Made by a program: the position numbers and the translations under genes | Source: Desulfomonile tiedjei | GTDB taxonomy: Bacteria > Desulfobacterota > Desulfomonilia > Desulfomonilales > Desulfomonilaceae | Length of the DNA stretch: 64,000 nucleotides | Reading direction: 5' to 3' | NCBI GenBank assembly: GCA_016212925.1 | Contig: JACRDF010000006.1 | Location: 1-64,000 of the forward strand | Shown here: positions 1 to 6,957 of the stretch, in pieces | Position numbering within the stretch: position 1 is the stretch's first letter | Layout: every line of letters starts with the position of its first letter | Notes under the pieces: model-generated | Database searches by the model: none | What the model saw: only the letters and a program-made list of their open reading frames with translations | What the model was told of the DNA's origin: nothing

Positions 1-583
1 GGTGACTGGTGCGGTGAGGACATCTACCGACACCACCCGAGAGAAATACCGGCAAAGGTGAAGAGCAGGCACTGACGGAGGCTGTACGCAACACGGCCGT
101 ACCCTCAGCAAGGAAACGATCCTTTCCTTGCAACAGGAGAGTTTTTTCCCTTGACAGAGGGCCTTTTAATGGGTGACCCCTTGGTCCTCCTGGATCATCC
201 GGCGGACTTGCCACTGCGGAGGGCTTGGCGGATGCTCCGAAATCGGGGACACATTACCTAATGAGAGTTACGATCGGCAAATTGAGTAAGGTGTCCCCTG
301 AATTCGCCGCCTTTTGAAGAAATGCTCGCCAAAGTCTGACATTCCAAGTTATTGATAGACCTTACAACCCACCAATTCTTCTATCGGCCGTCTTTCCCCT
401 TTCGCTCTGGTTCCCAAAACCGAGAGGGTTGCGCTATGCCCGAAATCATTCCAGAGACTGTGCCCGCCGGCAAACCATGTGACTCCGGGAGGCGATTCGC
501 TAGTTTCCCCAAAAAGAAGAATTCATGTTAAAGTAGGCCCATAAACAATCCCAAAGCGTCGGCCAAGTTGTTGGAGCGATCTA
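1..583. other. Non-coding left edge with two inverted repeats
   Basis: No convincing gene. Frame 1 is open for only 24 codons to a TGA at 73-75, too little to assign as the end of a gene. A perfect 9-bp inverted repeat (GCAAGGAAA / TTTCCTTGC, loop of 6) lies at 108-131, with a T-rich stretch about 10 bases after it, so it could be a weak terminator for something left of the window. At 245-298 GGGGACAC and GTGTCCCC face each other across 38 bases; the inner part recurs at 4511-4555. Confidence 0.5.
245..308. repeat. GGGGACAC inverted-repeat element, copy 1
   Basis: GGGGACAC at 245-252 is complementary to GTGTCCCC at 291-298. The stretch from 264 (GAGTTACGATC..) to about 308 matches 4511-4555 in the same orientation with scattered mismatches. 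The two copies bracket the Mrr-like to HEPN block. Elements of this look are often debris of REP/Y1-transposase systems, and a Y1 transposase lies at 4825-5382; that link is inference. Confidence 0.5.
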
Positions 584-1771
584 ATGATAGATTTCACCGA
601 GATTGACGCAAGGCAGGGTATACGTTTTGAACAGTTTGTCCAGGCCCTTCTCCGCGCGCTGGGCTGGACCATTGATACGGGCGCTGGCGTAGGGCCGGAT
701 GGTGGGCGGGACATAATTGCTACCCAGAATGAATCAACGGCAACAGGACGAAGCCGCAGCCTGCGGTTTGTAGTTCAGGGCAAGCACTACGCGGCAGGTG
801 GACGAGCCGTGTCGCCGACTGAAATTGACCATTTTGACCTCATGCCGGCGAGGCATAACTGCGATGGCTGGCTTTTGGTCACTTCAACGCATTTGACTCG
901 CAACGCGGTTGATCTCATTGAAGCGGCAAGAATAAATGATCCCAGACACGATTTCGACTATTGGGATAGTGGACACCTTCGACAGTTCCTGATGCGCGAA
1001 GAGTGTCACGGAGTGTTTGCCGAGTATCTACCCGCTAGCTATGCACGTTTTGCTCATATTCTCAGCCCGTCACCTGCGGAGATTAGATCACTCGCCAGTG
1101 AATGGCTCGCGGCTCGCAACGATCGAGGTGACTCATTTTCTTTCGACAATGACTCCGATAACTCGCTACTCGGCTTAGTGCTCAAACATGGACAAACACT
1201 ACACGATCTTCGATCCCTTCTGGCGGACGAACCGCTGTCCGAAGAGTTTATGGCGGTATGGCAATCGATTCTTCGCCGTGGAACGGATAGGGCCCCGGGT
1301 GTGGTTCTTCTCAACGGGCTGCGCAGGCTTCAGCAATTGAGACAGAAAGGACTTCCTGAGCGTGCGCGTCATTGTCTAGTTTCTGCCGAAATCTCAATGA
1401 TGTCTGAGCATCGTCATTACAAGCGACGTTACTGGGGCGAATTCGTGGTTTATAATGGCACTGCCCCGGAATGGACAGCGGTCCAGGCCACGACTGGGAA
1501 TGCCTACATGCCGCCCCTTCAGCTTTGCGGAGCCCTGTTTGCCTTCTTCTGTGCCGAACCTGGCCAAGCTGCGTCGGGTCTTGTGCGCAGGGGGACTGTG
1601 TCGAGCATACCCTTCATGGGGAGCTTCTCTATCGAGTCGACAATTCCGCTGGAGGGCGCTTTCATGCCTCCACTAGACTTCGAAGTCATGACCGATCCGG
1701 GTAGCGACCCTGTAGTCATCGCGTGTTTCGGATTCAGTGAATTTCCGGGTCAATGGAACATGCTGGCCTAG
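584..1771 (+). CDS. Mrr-like restriction endonuclease domain protein
   Basis: A 395-residue protein whose N-terminal 130 residues look like the Mrr_cat / restriction-endonuclease-like fold: an acidic residue in the first helix (E16 in RFEQFV), D43 in GPDGGRD, and Q65-x-K67 in QGKH, which together give the E...D...QxK nuclease site. Proteins of this family cut DNA, often modified DNA (type IV restriction). The remaining 260 residues are unrecognised and could be a target-recognition or partner domain. A weak ribosome site (GGAG) lies about 10 bases before the ATG. There is no partner methyltransferase next to it, in keeping with a modification-dependent or solitary enzyme. The nuclease fold is well supported; the substrate is not known. 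Confidence 0.75.
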   Translation: MIDFTEIDARQGIRFEQFVQALLRALGWTIDTGAGVGPDGGRDIIATQNESTATGRSRSLRFVVQGKHYAAGGRAVSPTEIDHFDLMPARHNCDGWLLVTSTHLTRNAVDLIEAARINDPRHDFDYWDSGHLRQFLMREECHGVFAEYLPASYARFAHILSPSPAEIRSLASEWLAARNDRGDSFSFDNDSDNSLLGLVLKHGQTLHDLRSLLADEPLSEEFMAVWQSILRRGTDRAPGVVLLNGLRRLQQLRQKGLPERARHCLVSAEISMMSEHRHYKRRYWGEFVVYNGTAPEWTAVQATTGNAYMPPLQLCGALFAFFCAEPGQAASGLVRRGTVSSIPFMGSFSIESTIPLEGAFMPPLDFEVMTDPGSDPVVIACFGFSEFPGQWNMLA

Positions 1772-2198
1772 GCAATTGATTCCAGAGACCTCTTTCTTCG
1801 GAGTGGCAGGGAAAACGAGGGCAGGGGTCAGATCTGCTCTTGGCTCATGTACATGGCCGGGCCATCACGCTACAGCTCAATGGGAGCCAAGAGCTGACCT
1901 GATAACCATAAGAAGGCGCCTCTGAGTCGGGGGATGTGCTATCCCCGACTTGCCGTTGACCAAAGCAGGCGCCCGATGGAAGTATATGCAGCGATTGATC
2001 TTCATTCAAACAACAGTCTCCGTGCGGTGGTGGACGAAGGCTTTCGGTGACTTTTTTGCGGAAGAGGTATCGAATGTGAGATGCGCACTTACGCGAAGAG
2101 CCTTTCTTCTGCTCGGATTATTGCCCGAGCTTCAGCACCGCACAGACCTACGGGACCGACCTGGCAGCTTACCCAATGTGCCAAATCGACAGCGTCGA
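1772..2198. other. Intergenic, repeat copy A only
   Basis: The gap of 427 bases between the Mrr-like gene and the converging receiver gene holds the palindromic repeat at 1825-1900. I see nothing else; short ORFs here have no family signature or ribosome site. Confidence 0.5.
1825..1900. repeat. GCTCTTGGC palindromic repeat, copy A
   Basis: The left arm (1825-1850, core GCTCTTGGCTCATGT) faces the right arm (1871-1900, core GAGCCAAGAGCTGACC). Related copies are at 3173-3253, 3676-3712 (right half) and 44503-44530 (left half). Intergenic, with no coding potential seen. Confidence 0.6.
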
Positions 2199-2702
2199 TT
2201 ACAGGCCCGAGTATTCCTTGAGGAACTTTTTCCAGAACTCTTGCTCCTTTTTCTGCCAGTCTGTGCCGACGAACCTCTTGTCGTAGAAACCGCCCAAACG
2301 TTCAGTCCACCTCACCCACGGGTTCTTCTTGCTTTCTGACGCTTGGAGCACGTCCGCGACGAAGAGATCTATCTGGTGCATGAGTTCCTTTGGCGCAAAA
2401 TAGGAGGCGCCTTCTCGGGCTGATCTGTCGAGGCTCTCTTCGGTCAAGGCGTGCGCGGTAAGCATAAGGGCAGGGATGCCCCTCTTTTTTGCTATCTCCA
2501 GCAATTCGAACCCTTTCACACCCATGATGTCGAGTACTGCGCAGTCATAGTCAATGGCCTCAAGCAACTTCTTTCCGTCTTCAAAGGTAGTAGCAGTGTC
2601 GATTTTGCACATTTCGAGCATTTCGGTCAGCACTTGCAGGACATCGGGCTCATCATCGACGATGAGTAACTTTTTGCCATAGAGAATCTTCTTGGTATCC
2701 AT
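2199..2702 (-). CDS. Stand-alone response regulator receiver protein
   Basis: A 167-residue protein with a CheY-like receiver domain over residues 11-120: acidic pocket D16-D17, phospho-acceptor D58 (VLDIM), switch T82 (LTAHA) and K105 (APKEL). The last 45 residues are a charged, aromatic tail without a recognisable DNA-binding or enzymatic domain. It therefore probably works by phosphorylation-dependent protein contact rather than by binding DNA. A clear AAGGAG site precedes the ATG by about 9 bases. No histidine kinase is nearby, so its partner must be encoded elsewhere. Very similar single-domain regulators with this kind of tail are common in Desulfobacterota; its pathway cannot be told from this window. 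Confidence 0.85.
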   Translation of the reverse strand: MDTKKILYGKKLLIVDDEPDVLQVLTEMLEMCKIDTATTFEDGKKLLEAIDYDCAVLDIMGVKGFELLEIAKKRGIPALMLTAHALTEESLDRSAREGASYFAPKELMHQIDLFVADVLQASESKKNPWVRWTERLGGFYDKRFVGTDWQKKEQEFWKKFLKEYSGL

Positions 2703-2850
2703 CGTTTCAGTCTCCTTAACAGGCCAAATTCAGCCTCGAAGAACTTATATTTCTATATAATAATCCACCCTGGCCTCCCCAGGGATTATGTACCACTTGT
2801 TATAGCAGTTCTCAAAAGTAATCGCGAAAATATGTATTGCACAAATTTTT

Positions 2851-3023
2851 CCCCTGAAAGGGGATTACCTTGAGTAGCCACGGGTGAAACCCGTGGTACG
2901 CAACCCCCACAACTAATTTCATACGGCCCTGGAGGGGCCGACCCCTCCGGGGCCGGAACCATGATTGCGGGGGCTCTTTCCCTGGGTTTCACCCAGGGCT
3001 ACCCACGGCATTCCCCTTCGGGG
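2851..3023. repeat. Long imperfect inverted repeat, CCACGGGTGAAACCC type
   Basis: The left arm at 2851-2896 contains CCCCTGAAAGGGG followed by GTAGCCACGGGTGAAACCC. The right arm at 2980-3023 contains GGGTTTCACCCAGGGCTACC followed by CCCCTTCGGGG. The two arms are reverse-complementary with mismatches around a spacer of about 80 bases, and each arm also holds smaller hairpins. It looks like a non-autonomous intergenic repeat. Confidence 0.55.
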
Positions 3024-3172
3024 AATCTTGGACAAAGGAGCAGCTTGCCGGAAGCAGCGTCCTGTTGACTGGCGCGTGGCACTGTCGCACAAGCCGATCC
3101 GGTCTGGCCGAACAACCACAAGTGAATCCGCGATTACCTTCGAGAACTACTGTAAGTTAGAGGTAAAGGGTA

Positions 3173-3253
3173 GGGGGCAGAGCTGCTCTTGGCCCATGTG
3201 TATGCCCGCACCGGCACTCGGCAGCTCAAGATGAGCCAAGAGCAACCCTGACC
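3173..3253. repeat. GCTCTTGGC palindromic repeat, copy B
   Basis: The most complete copy: left arm GAGCTGCTCTTGGCCCATG at 3179-3198 and right arm ATGAGCCAAGAGCA at 3231-3244, followed by CCCTGACC. Intergenic. Confidence 0.65.
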
Positions 3254-3315
3254 GCCTTTCCCAGGGAAAGACTATTCAAGGGTCTTCGCTGGGAAAAGCC
3301 ATACCCCTTTGGGGA

Positions 3316-3498
3316 CTAGGGCACCGGCGGTTCATGTTCCTGGCAAAATGGCATTGCCCCAGCCACGGGCGTTCCACAGACCTTGCAAAGTCCCCTCCTG
3401 ACTGGATCGTCAATTCTGTTGCATTGCGCATATAACTCTTCGGCTTTTCTGGCTTCCGAGTCTGCTGTCTTTTTCGGTTCTTCCGTTATGTCGGCCAT
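3316..3498 (-). CDS. Small zinc-ribbon-like hypothetical protein
   Basis: A 60-residue protein. I chose the internal ATG at 3498 because GGAGGTG lies 7 bases before it, while a longer 77-residue reading lacks a ribosome site. The C-terminal half has CKVCGTPVAGAMPFCQEH, a CxxC...CxxH arrangement that could bind one zinc ion, and the N-terminal half is charged and probably helical. Its function is unknown. The good ribosome site and cysteine pattern argue that it is real rather than chance. Confidence 0.55.
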   Translation of the reverse strand: MADITEEPKKTADSEARKAEELYAQCNRIDDPVRRGLCKVCGTPVAGAMPFCQEHEPPVP

Positions 3499-3675
3499 GC
3501 CTGCACCTCCATTGAATGGTCCTACCCTTTGGACGACGAAAACAAGCAAAAGGATTCCGATTTAGGCACGGTATTTTCGGAACCATTAGAAGTGGCGGCG
3601 GCCTTGCGGAAAACACTGCAATTCCCAATCAGAACGTGCTACAGAATTGTATGAGCGGACCCTTCATGTCCTAGG

Positions 3676-3712
3676 CGGTAGCTGAAGATGAGTCAAGAGC
3701 AGAGCTGACCCC
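3676..3712. repeat. GCTCTTGGC palindromic repeat, right half (copy C)
   Basis: AGATGAGTCAAGAGCAGAGC followed by TGACCCC matches the right arm of copies A and B. The left arm is only faintly recognisable. It lies just upstream of the HEPN gene. Confidence 0.5.
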
Positions 3713-3774
3713 ATTCCTTTCGGTATTTTCCTTTAGAGTGGCTCAGCCCGACTGAAGGACTACGGATGTAGCAC

Positions 3775-4509
3775 ATGACTGAAGAAATCTTCTCCGATAC
3801 GCTGGACGTAATTTTCAGTTCCTTTCTGCGACGATATTACACTTTGGCCGCTTTCAAAGGCGAATACTCGGAATATCAGGACCAGATTGCTGAAAGAGCG
3901 TACAAAGAATCTCTGAGATTAAGGGAGAAACCAGACCCCGAGGATTTCTTGAAACGTCATAAACACAAATTTAACCTGGCGAAGCCAATGTTTGTGGCAG
4001 AATTCCCGCCTCTCCTGTGGCGCTCAACTCTCATAATCTGCGTCTCTTGTTTTGAATTCTTTCTAGTAGACAGCATTCGTGCGGTGCTGCGCTACCAGCC
4101 CGATTCCATCAAAAATAATTGTAAGTCAGCGATAGATCCGGTTGAGTGTCAAATTTCCAAGGTGGATACTTTCCACAAGAGATTCGAGTTAATCACAAAG
4201 ATGCCGTTCAATATTCAACTGCACTTCCCTGAGACTGAGCCGCCAGAGCCTTCCAAAGAGGATCAATTATACGAAATCCATGCCACAAGAAACCTCCTGG
4301 TGCACAACATGGGCATAGTGAGTCAGCGCTATTACAACGCAAGAGGATTCAGATGTTATGAAGTGGGTCAAGAGCGCCCGATTGATAATGACTATGTAAA
4401 TACCTCACTGAACACACTTTACAATGTTGCTGGTCGCGTTTGGCTTGGACTTAGGGAACGATTCGCACCTGAACAGTTAAACAACGAAATCCGGCAACAC
4501 CATGCATAA
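3775..4509 (+). CDS. HEPN-domain protein (putative RNase)
   Basis: A 244-residue, mostly alpha-helical protein with the HEPN ribonuclease signature Rx4H at R172-N-L-L-V-H177, preceded by an acidic residue (E167). HEPN proteins with an intact Rx4H motif are usually metal-independent RNases found in toxin-antitoxin, abortive-infection and restriction systems. A helical region around residues 75-105 (LLWRSTLIICVSCFEFFL) is hydrophobic and fits the first HEPN helix rather than a membrane anchor. No MNT nucleotidyltransferase or other antitoxin lies beside it. The Mrr-like nuclease upstream suggests a small defence block. The motif is visible; the toxic or defence role is inference. Confidence 0.6.
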   Translation: MTEEIFSDTLDVIFSSFLRRYYTLAAFKGEYSEYQDQIAERAYKESLRLREKPDPEDFLKRHKHKFNLAKPMFVAEFPPLLWRSTLIICVSCFEFFLVDSIRAVLRYQPDSIKNNCKSAIDPVECQISKVDTFHKRFELITKMPFNIQLHFPETEPPEPSKEDQLYEIHATRNLLVHNMGIVSQRYYNARGFRCYEVGQERPIDNDYVNTSLNTLYNVAGRVWLGLRERFAPEQLNNEIRQHHA

Positions 4510-4510
4510 T

Positions 4511-4555
4511 TAGAGTTACGATCCGGGAATTAAGTGAGATGTCCTCCGAATTAGC
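4511..4555. repeat. GAGTTACGATC repeat, copy 2
   Basis: Matches 264-308 in the same orientation, beginning GAGTTACGATCCGGGAATTA. It starts immediately after the stop codon of the HEPN gene. Confidence 0.5.
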
Positions 4556-4614
4556 CCCCAATGGGGCACGCGACCTCTCCGATAATTTTCTGTTTGCGGA
4601 GGATTGGGTCTTTC

Positions 4615-4743
4615 GTAGGGGCGGTTCGCGAACCGCCCCTTGCGTGCCGCATACGTAGCCGTTTGTGAACCGCCCGCTGCACACCGCAGCCGCAGCCGTT
4701 TGTGAACTGCCGGAAATCAGGGCGCTTCTCGAAGCGCCCCTAC
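4615..4743. repeat. REP palindrome cluster next to the Y1 transposase
   Basis: One perfect palindromic unit at 4615-4639 (GGGGCGGTTCGCGAACCGCC). A degenerate unit lies at about 4655-4675. A two-palindrome unit at 4693-4743 ends in GGGCGCTTCTCGAAGCGCCC. The latter is the same 55-bp bipartite unit seen at 5051-5105 and, inverted, at 26390-26444. These are the expected substrates of the neighbouring REP-associated transposase. Confidence 0.75.
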
Positions 4744-4824
4744 AGTGGCCTCCTGTACCTCATGGTTCTGAGACAGCCTCCGCGAATGGCCCACACCAAT
4801 TATGATCCGGGGCCTGCACCTCTG

Positions 4825-5382
4825 TTACCCGACACCATCCGGGTTCTCCGGGTCGTCTTGCCAGTGGAATGGATTTGCCTCGATATATTCTCGGATAGCG
4901 TTCAGCGATTTCTCGCTGCGGATGACGTGCTCGTAGTAGTTGCGCTGCCAGAGGCCCATACCAGGGCTTTTCCGGATTTCATTTATCTGCTTCGTGGAAA
5001 CTGTCTTGAATGACCCGATCAAACGGCCCAGAGGTTTGCGCCGGGCCGCTGTAGGGGCGGTTCGTGAACCGCCCGGAATCAGGGCGCTTCCCGAAGCGCC
5101 CCTACACAGGCTGTCTCCGATCACGACAATGGCGTGCAGGTGGTTAGGCATCACCAACCATTCATCCAATTCCAGGTATTCATAATGTCGTTCGAGCCAT
5201 TGCCATGTTTCAGCAACGATCTCTCCCAATTCATTCAATGAAACCTGCCCGTCCGATATTTCGCCCAAAACGGAGGCCCGGTCCGTCGTGCAAATCGTGA
5301 CAAAATAGGCACCGGATTGCGAATAGTCGTAATCCATCAAGCGAATCGAGCGCCGATTGTGCCTTTCCGAATCATATTTCAT
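4825..5382 (-). CDS. REP-associated tyrosine transposase (Y1, RAYT)
   Basis: A Y1_Tnp / HUH single-strand transposase. Typical RAYT N-terminus (MKYDSERHNRRSIRL, then YDYSQSGAYFVTICT), HUH metal site MPNHLHAIV, and the catalytic tyrosine region WQRNYYEHVIR followed by IREYIEANPFHW. I start at the ATG at 5382 because the family begins with exactly this sequence. The 31 extra codons upstream are read through a 30-base palindrome at 5426-5455 and are an artefact. Between the HUH site and the tyrosine the gene carries an in-frame REP pair (5051-5105) that encodes ASGSALIPGGSRTAPTAA-type residues. RAYTs recognise and mobilise REP palindromes such as those flanking this gene. Confidence 0.88.
   Translation of the reverse strand: MKYDSERHNRRSIRLMDYDYSQSGAYFVTICTTDRASVLGEISDGQVSLNELGEIVAETWQWLERHYEYLELDEWLVMPNHLHAIVVIGDSLCRGASGSALIPGGSRTAPTAARRKPLGRLIGSFKTVSTKQINEIRKSPGMGLWQRNYYEHVIRSEKSLNAIREYIEANPFHWQDDPENPDGVG
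5051..5105. repeat. 55-bp bipartite REP unit inside the transposase gene
   Basis: Two palindromes, GGGGCGGTTCGTGAACCGCC and GGGCGCTTCCCGAAGCGCCC, joined by a short GGAATCA-type linker and ending in CTAC. It is in frame within the transposase coding region and leaves the ORF open. Confidence 0.8.
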
Positions 5383-5425
5383 TTGCGGTCGCTTTGGACA
5401 GTTCGTGGGGCCGTCGTCGCACCTG

Positions 5426-5455
5426 GTACGGCGCGGTTCGCGAACCGCGCCGTAC
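5426..5455. repeat. Perfect 30-base palindrome upstream of the transposase
   Basis: GTACGGCGCGGTTCG followed by its exact reverse complement. A half copy follows at 5491-5509. The segment between them (GTTCTGAGACAGCCTCCGCG, 5477-5496) also occurs at 4764-4783. Confidence 0.75.
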
Positions 5456-5543
5456 ACCGGTCTCCCGCACCTCAAGGTTCTGAGACAGCCTCCGCGAACC
5501 GCGCCGTACTTGAATCTTCAAGAAAACAAGCGCCGCGCCCAGG

Positions 5544-6737
5544 CTAGAACAGCGGCTTGAATAGTACGAACTTCTCCAGGGGCACGTGCTTGCCCTTTTC
5601 CGCTCTGCCTATCCTGACGGCGTTCTGGCCGTGGCGGCGTTCAGGACCGTATGTTATCGGAGCGCCTCCACCTTCGGGTGTGAAATCCTTGATCTTCTCC
5701 ATGCCCTTGATAAAACCTTCCACGGTGAGATCTCGGCCCGCGTTTTTCAGACCTTCCACGAGCTGCATCATGGAAGTGGCCCCAAAAAGGCCCAGGTATT
5801 CCTTGCCTTTGATCTTCGGATCGTATTTCACGAGGATTTCAGCCACCTTGTCAGCTTCGGGCTCCACCCCCGGCATGCTCACGTTACCCGGAAGCGAAAT
5901 ATAGCTCCCTTCCCAAACATCACCCGCGAAAGTGTACATGATCGGATCACCCAGAGGGAACGAGAACAGGATCTTCGGCCGGTAATCGATCTTGGCGATC
6001 TCTTTGAGTATGAGCGCTCCATGGGTGGGCGTGGGATAGATCACCAGGGTGTCTGCACCTGATTCCTTGAGCTTCATCGCGTGTACCGCCAGGGCCCTTT
6101 CGCCCATCTCAAACGGGACGGTGGTGACGACTTCCGCCTTGCCGGGCATTGCGGCAAGGGCATCATTGAGGCCCTGCATAGCATTCTTGCCATAGTCGTC
6201 GTTCTGATAGAACAGGGCAATCTTCTTGGTTCCCAGCTTTTCCACCGCGTACTTGGTAAGGTGCACGGCCTCTTCCCGGTAGTCCGGGTATGAGATGAAA
6301 ATGTACTTCCTCTTTTCCGCGGGCAGTTCCGGCCAAATCCGGACGTTGGCGTACGCTGTGACCAAAGGAATCTTGTTGTCAGCGAAGAAGTCCTTGGCCG
6401 CATGACACGCGGCTGTGCCGAGCACTCCGCAGAACGCGAAGACCTGCCCCTTCATCTCCTGGAGATTGGCCAGACCTCGCGTGGGGTTGTAGGCGTCATC
6501 CTTGATGATCAGCTTGATTTTGCGGCCATGGACCCCTCCCTGGTCGTTGACGTGGTCCGCCCACGCTTTCATCCCCAGACCGGTTACTCCCCAGAGCGCC
6601 GCAGGTCCTGACAAGGGAGTTGTCACGCCCAGCACAACCTCTTTGTCGGTCACTCCCGGGACATCCGCAGCAAATGCCGGACAGGTGAAGGCCAGGCAGA
6701 TCATCCCAACCACGAAGAACTTCATTTGCAAACGCAT
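5544..6737 (-). CDS. LivK-type periplasmic ligand-binding protein
   Basis: A 397-residue ABC-transporter substrate-binding protein of the branched-chain amino acid (Peripla_BP_6) family. It has a signal peptide at residues 1-24 (ending CPAFA-AD), then the first binding lobe beginning EVVLGVTTPLSGPAA and the second lobe with VTTVPFEMGERAL. An AGGAAGGGGG stretch about 9 bases upstream supports the first ATG. There are no permease or ATPase genes (livHMGF) beside it, so it may share a transporter encoded elsewhere or act in sensing. Family members in anaerobes often bind aromatic or small organic acids; the ligand here cannot be read from sequence. It is transcribed in the same direction as the dehydratase-like gene upstream. 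Confidence 0.9.
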   Translation of the reverse strand: MRLQMKFFVVGMICLAFTCPAFAADVPGVTDKEVVLGVTTPLSGPAALWGVTGLGMKAWADHVNDQGGVHGRKIKLIIKDDAYNPTRGLANLQEMKGQVFAFCGVLGTAACHAAKDFFADNKIPLVTAYANVRIWPELPAEKRKYIFISYPDYREEAVHLTKYAVEKLGTKKIALFYQNDDYGKNAMQGLNDALAAMPGKAEVVTTVPFEMGERALAVHAMKLKESGADTLVIYPTPTHGALILKEIAKIDYRPKILFSFPLGDPIMYTFAGDVWEGSYISLPGNVSMPGVEPEADKVAEILVKYDPKIKGKEYLGLFGATSMMQLVEGLKNAGRDLTVEGFIKGMEKIKDFTPEGGGAPITYGPERRHGQNAVRIGRAEKGKHVPLEKFVLFKPLF

Positions 6738-6832
6738 CTTTTTATCCCCCTTCCTCTAGAATACCTTTGTTTGGTCTCCTATCGACGGAGAGGTTACATC
6801 CTGAATTGTGCGGCGGTGTGCCGGAATATTGT

Positions 6833-6928
6833 TTCACCGCAGAGATCGCAGAGATCGCGGAGTATATTTTCGCACGCACGCGTGCAAAAATATCTCTTCT
6901 CTGCGCCCTCAGCGTCCTCTGCGGTGAA
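6833..6928. repeat. 96-base inverted repeat, CACCGCAGAG family
   Basis: TTCACCGCAGAG at 6833-6844 and CTCTGCGGTGAA at 6917-6928 form the ends of an imperfect palindrome whose centre is CGCACGCACGCGTGC. Fragments of the same family occur at 25091-25123. It sits between two convergently spaced same-strand genes and could fold in the transcript. Confidence 0.65.
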
Positions 6929-6957
6929 TGACCTTCTTGTCTGTGTGTCAAGCGTCC

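Larger units (their letters stand above)
2703..3315. other. Intergenic region with two repeat families
   Basis: This 613-base gap holds a long imperfect inverted repeat (2851-3023) and palindromic repeat copy B (3173-3253). The short ORFs crossing it run through the repeats and have no support. An A/T-rich stretch around 2740-2850 may hold the receiver gene's promoter, but I cannot point to convincing boxes. Confidence 0.5.

Noticed and set aside
1950-2339. 129-codon plus-strand ORF overlapping the receiver gene
   Set aside because: Antisense shadow of the receiver tail, with no start signal.
5383-5475. 31-codon N-terminal extension of the Y1 transposase
   Set aside because: Encoded by a perfect palindrome (5426-5455); the family starts at MKYDSERHNRRSIRL.
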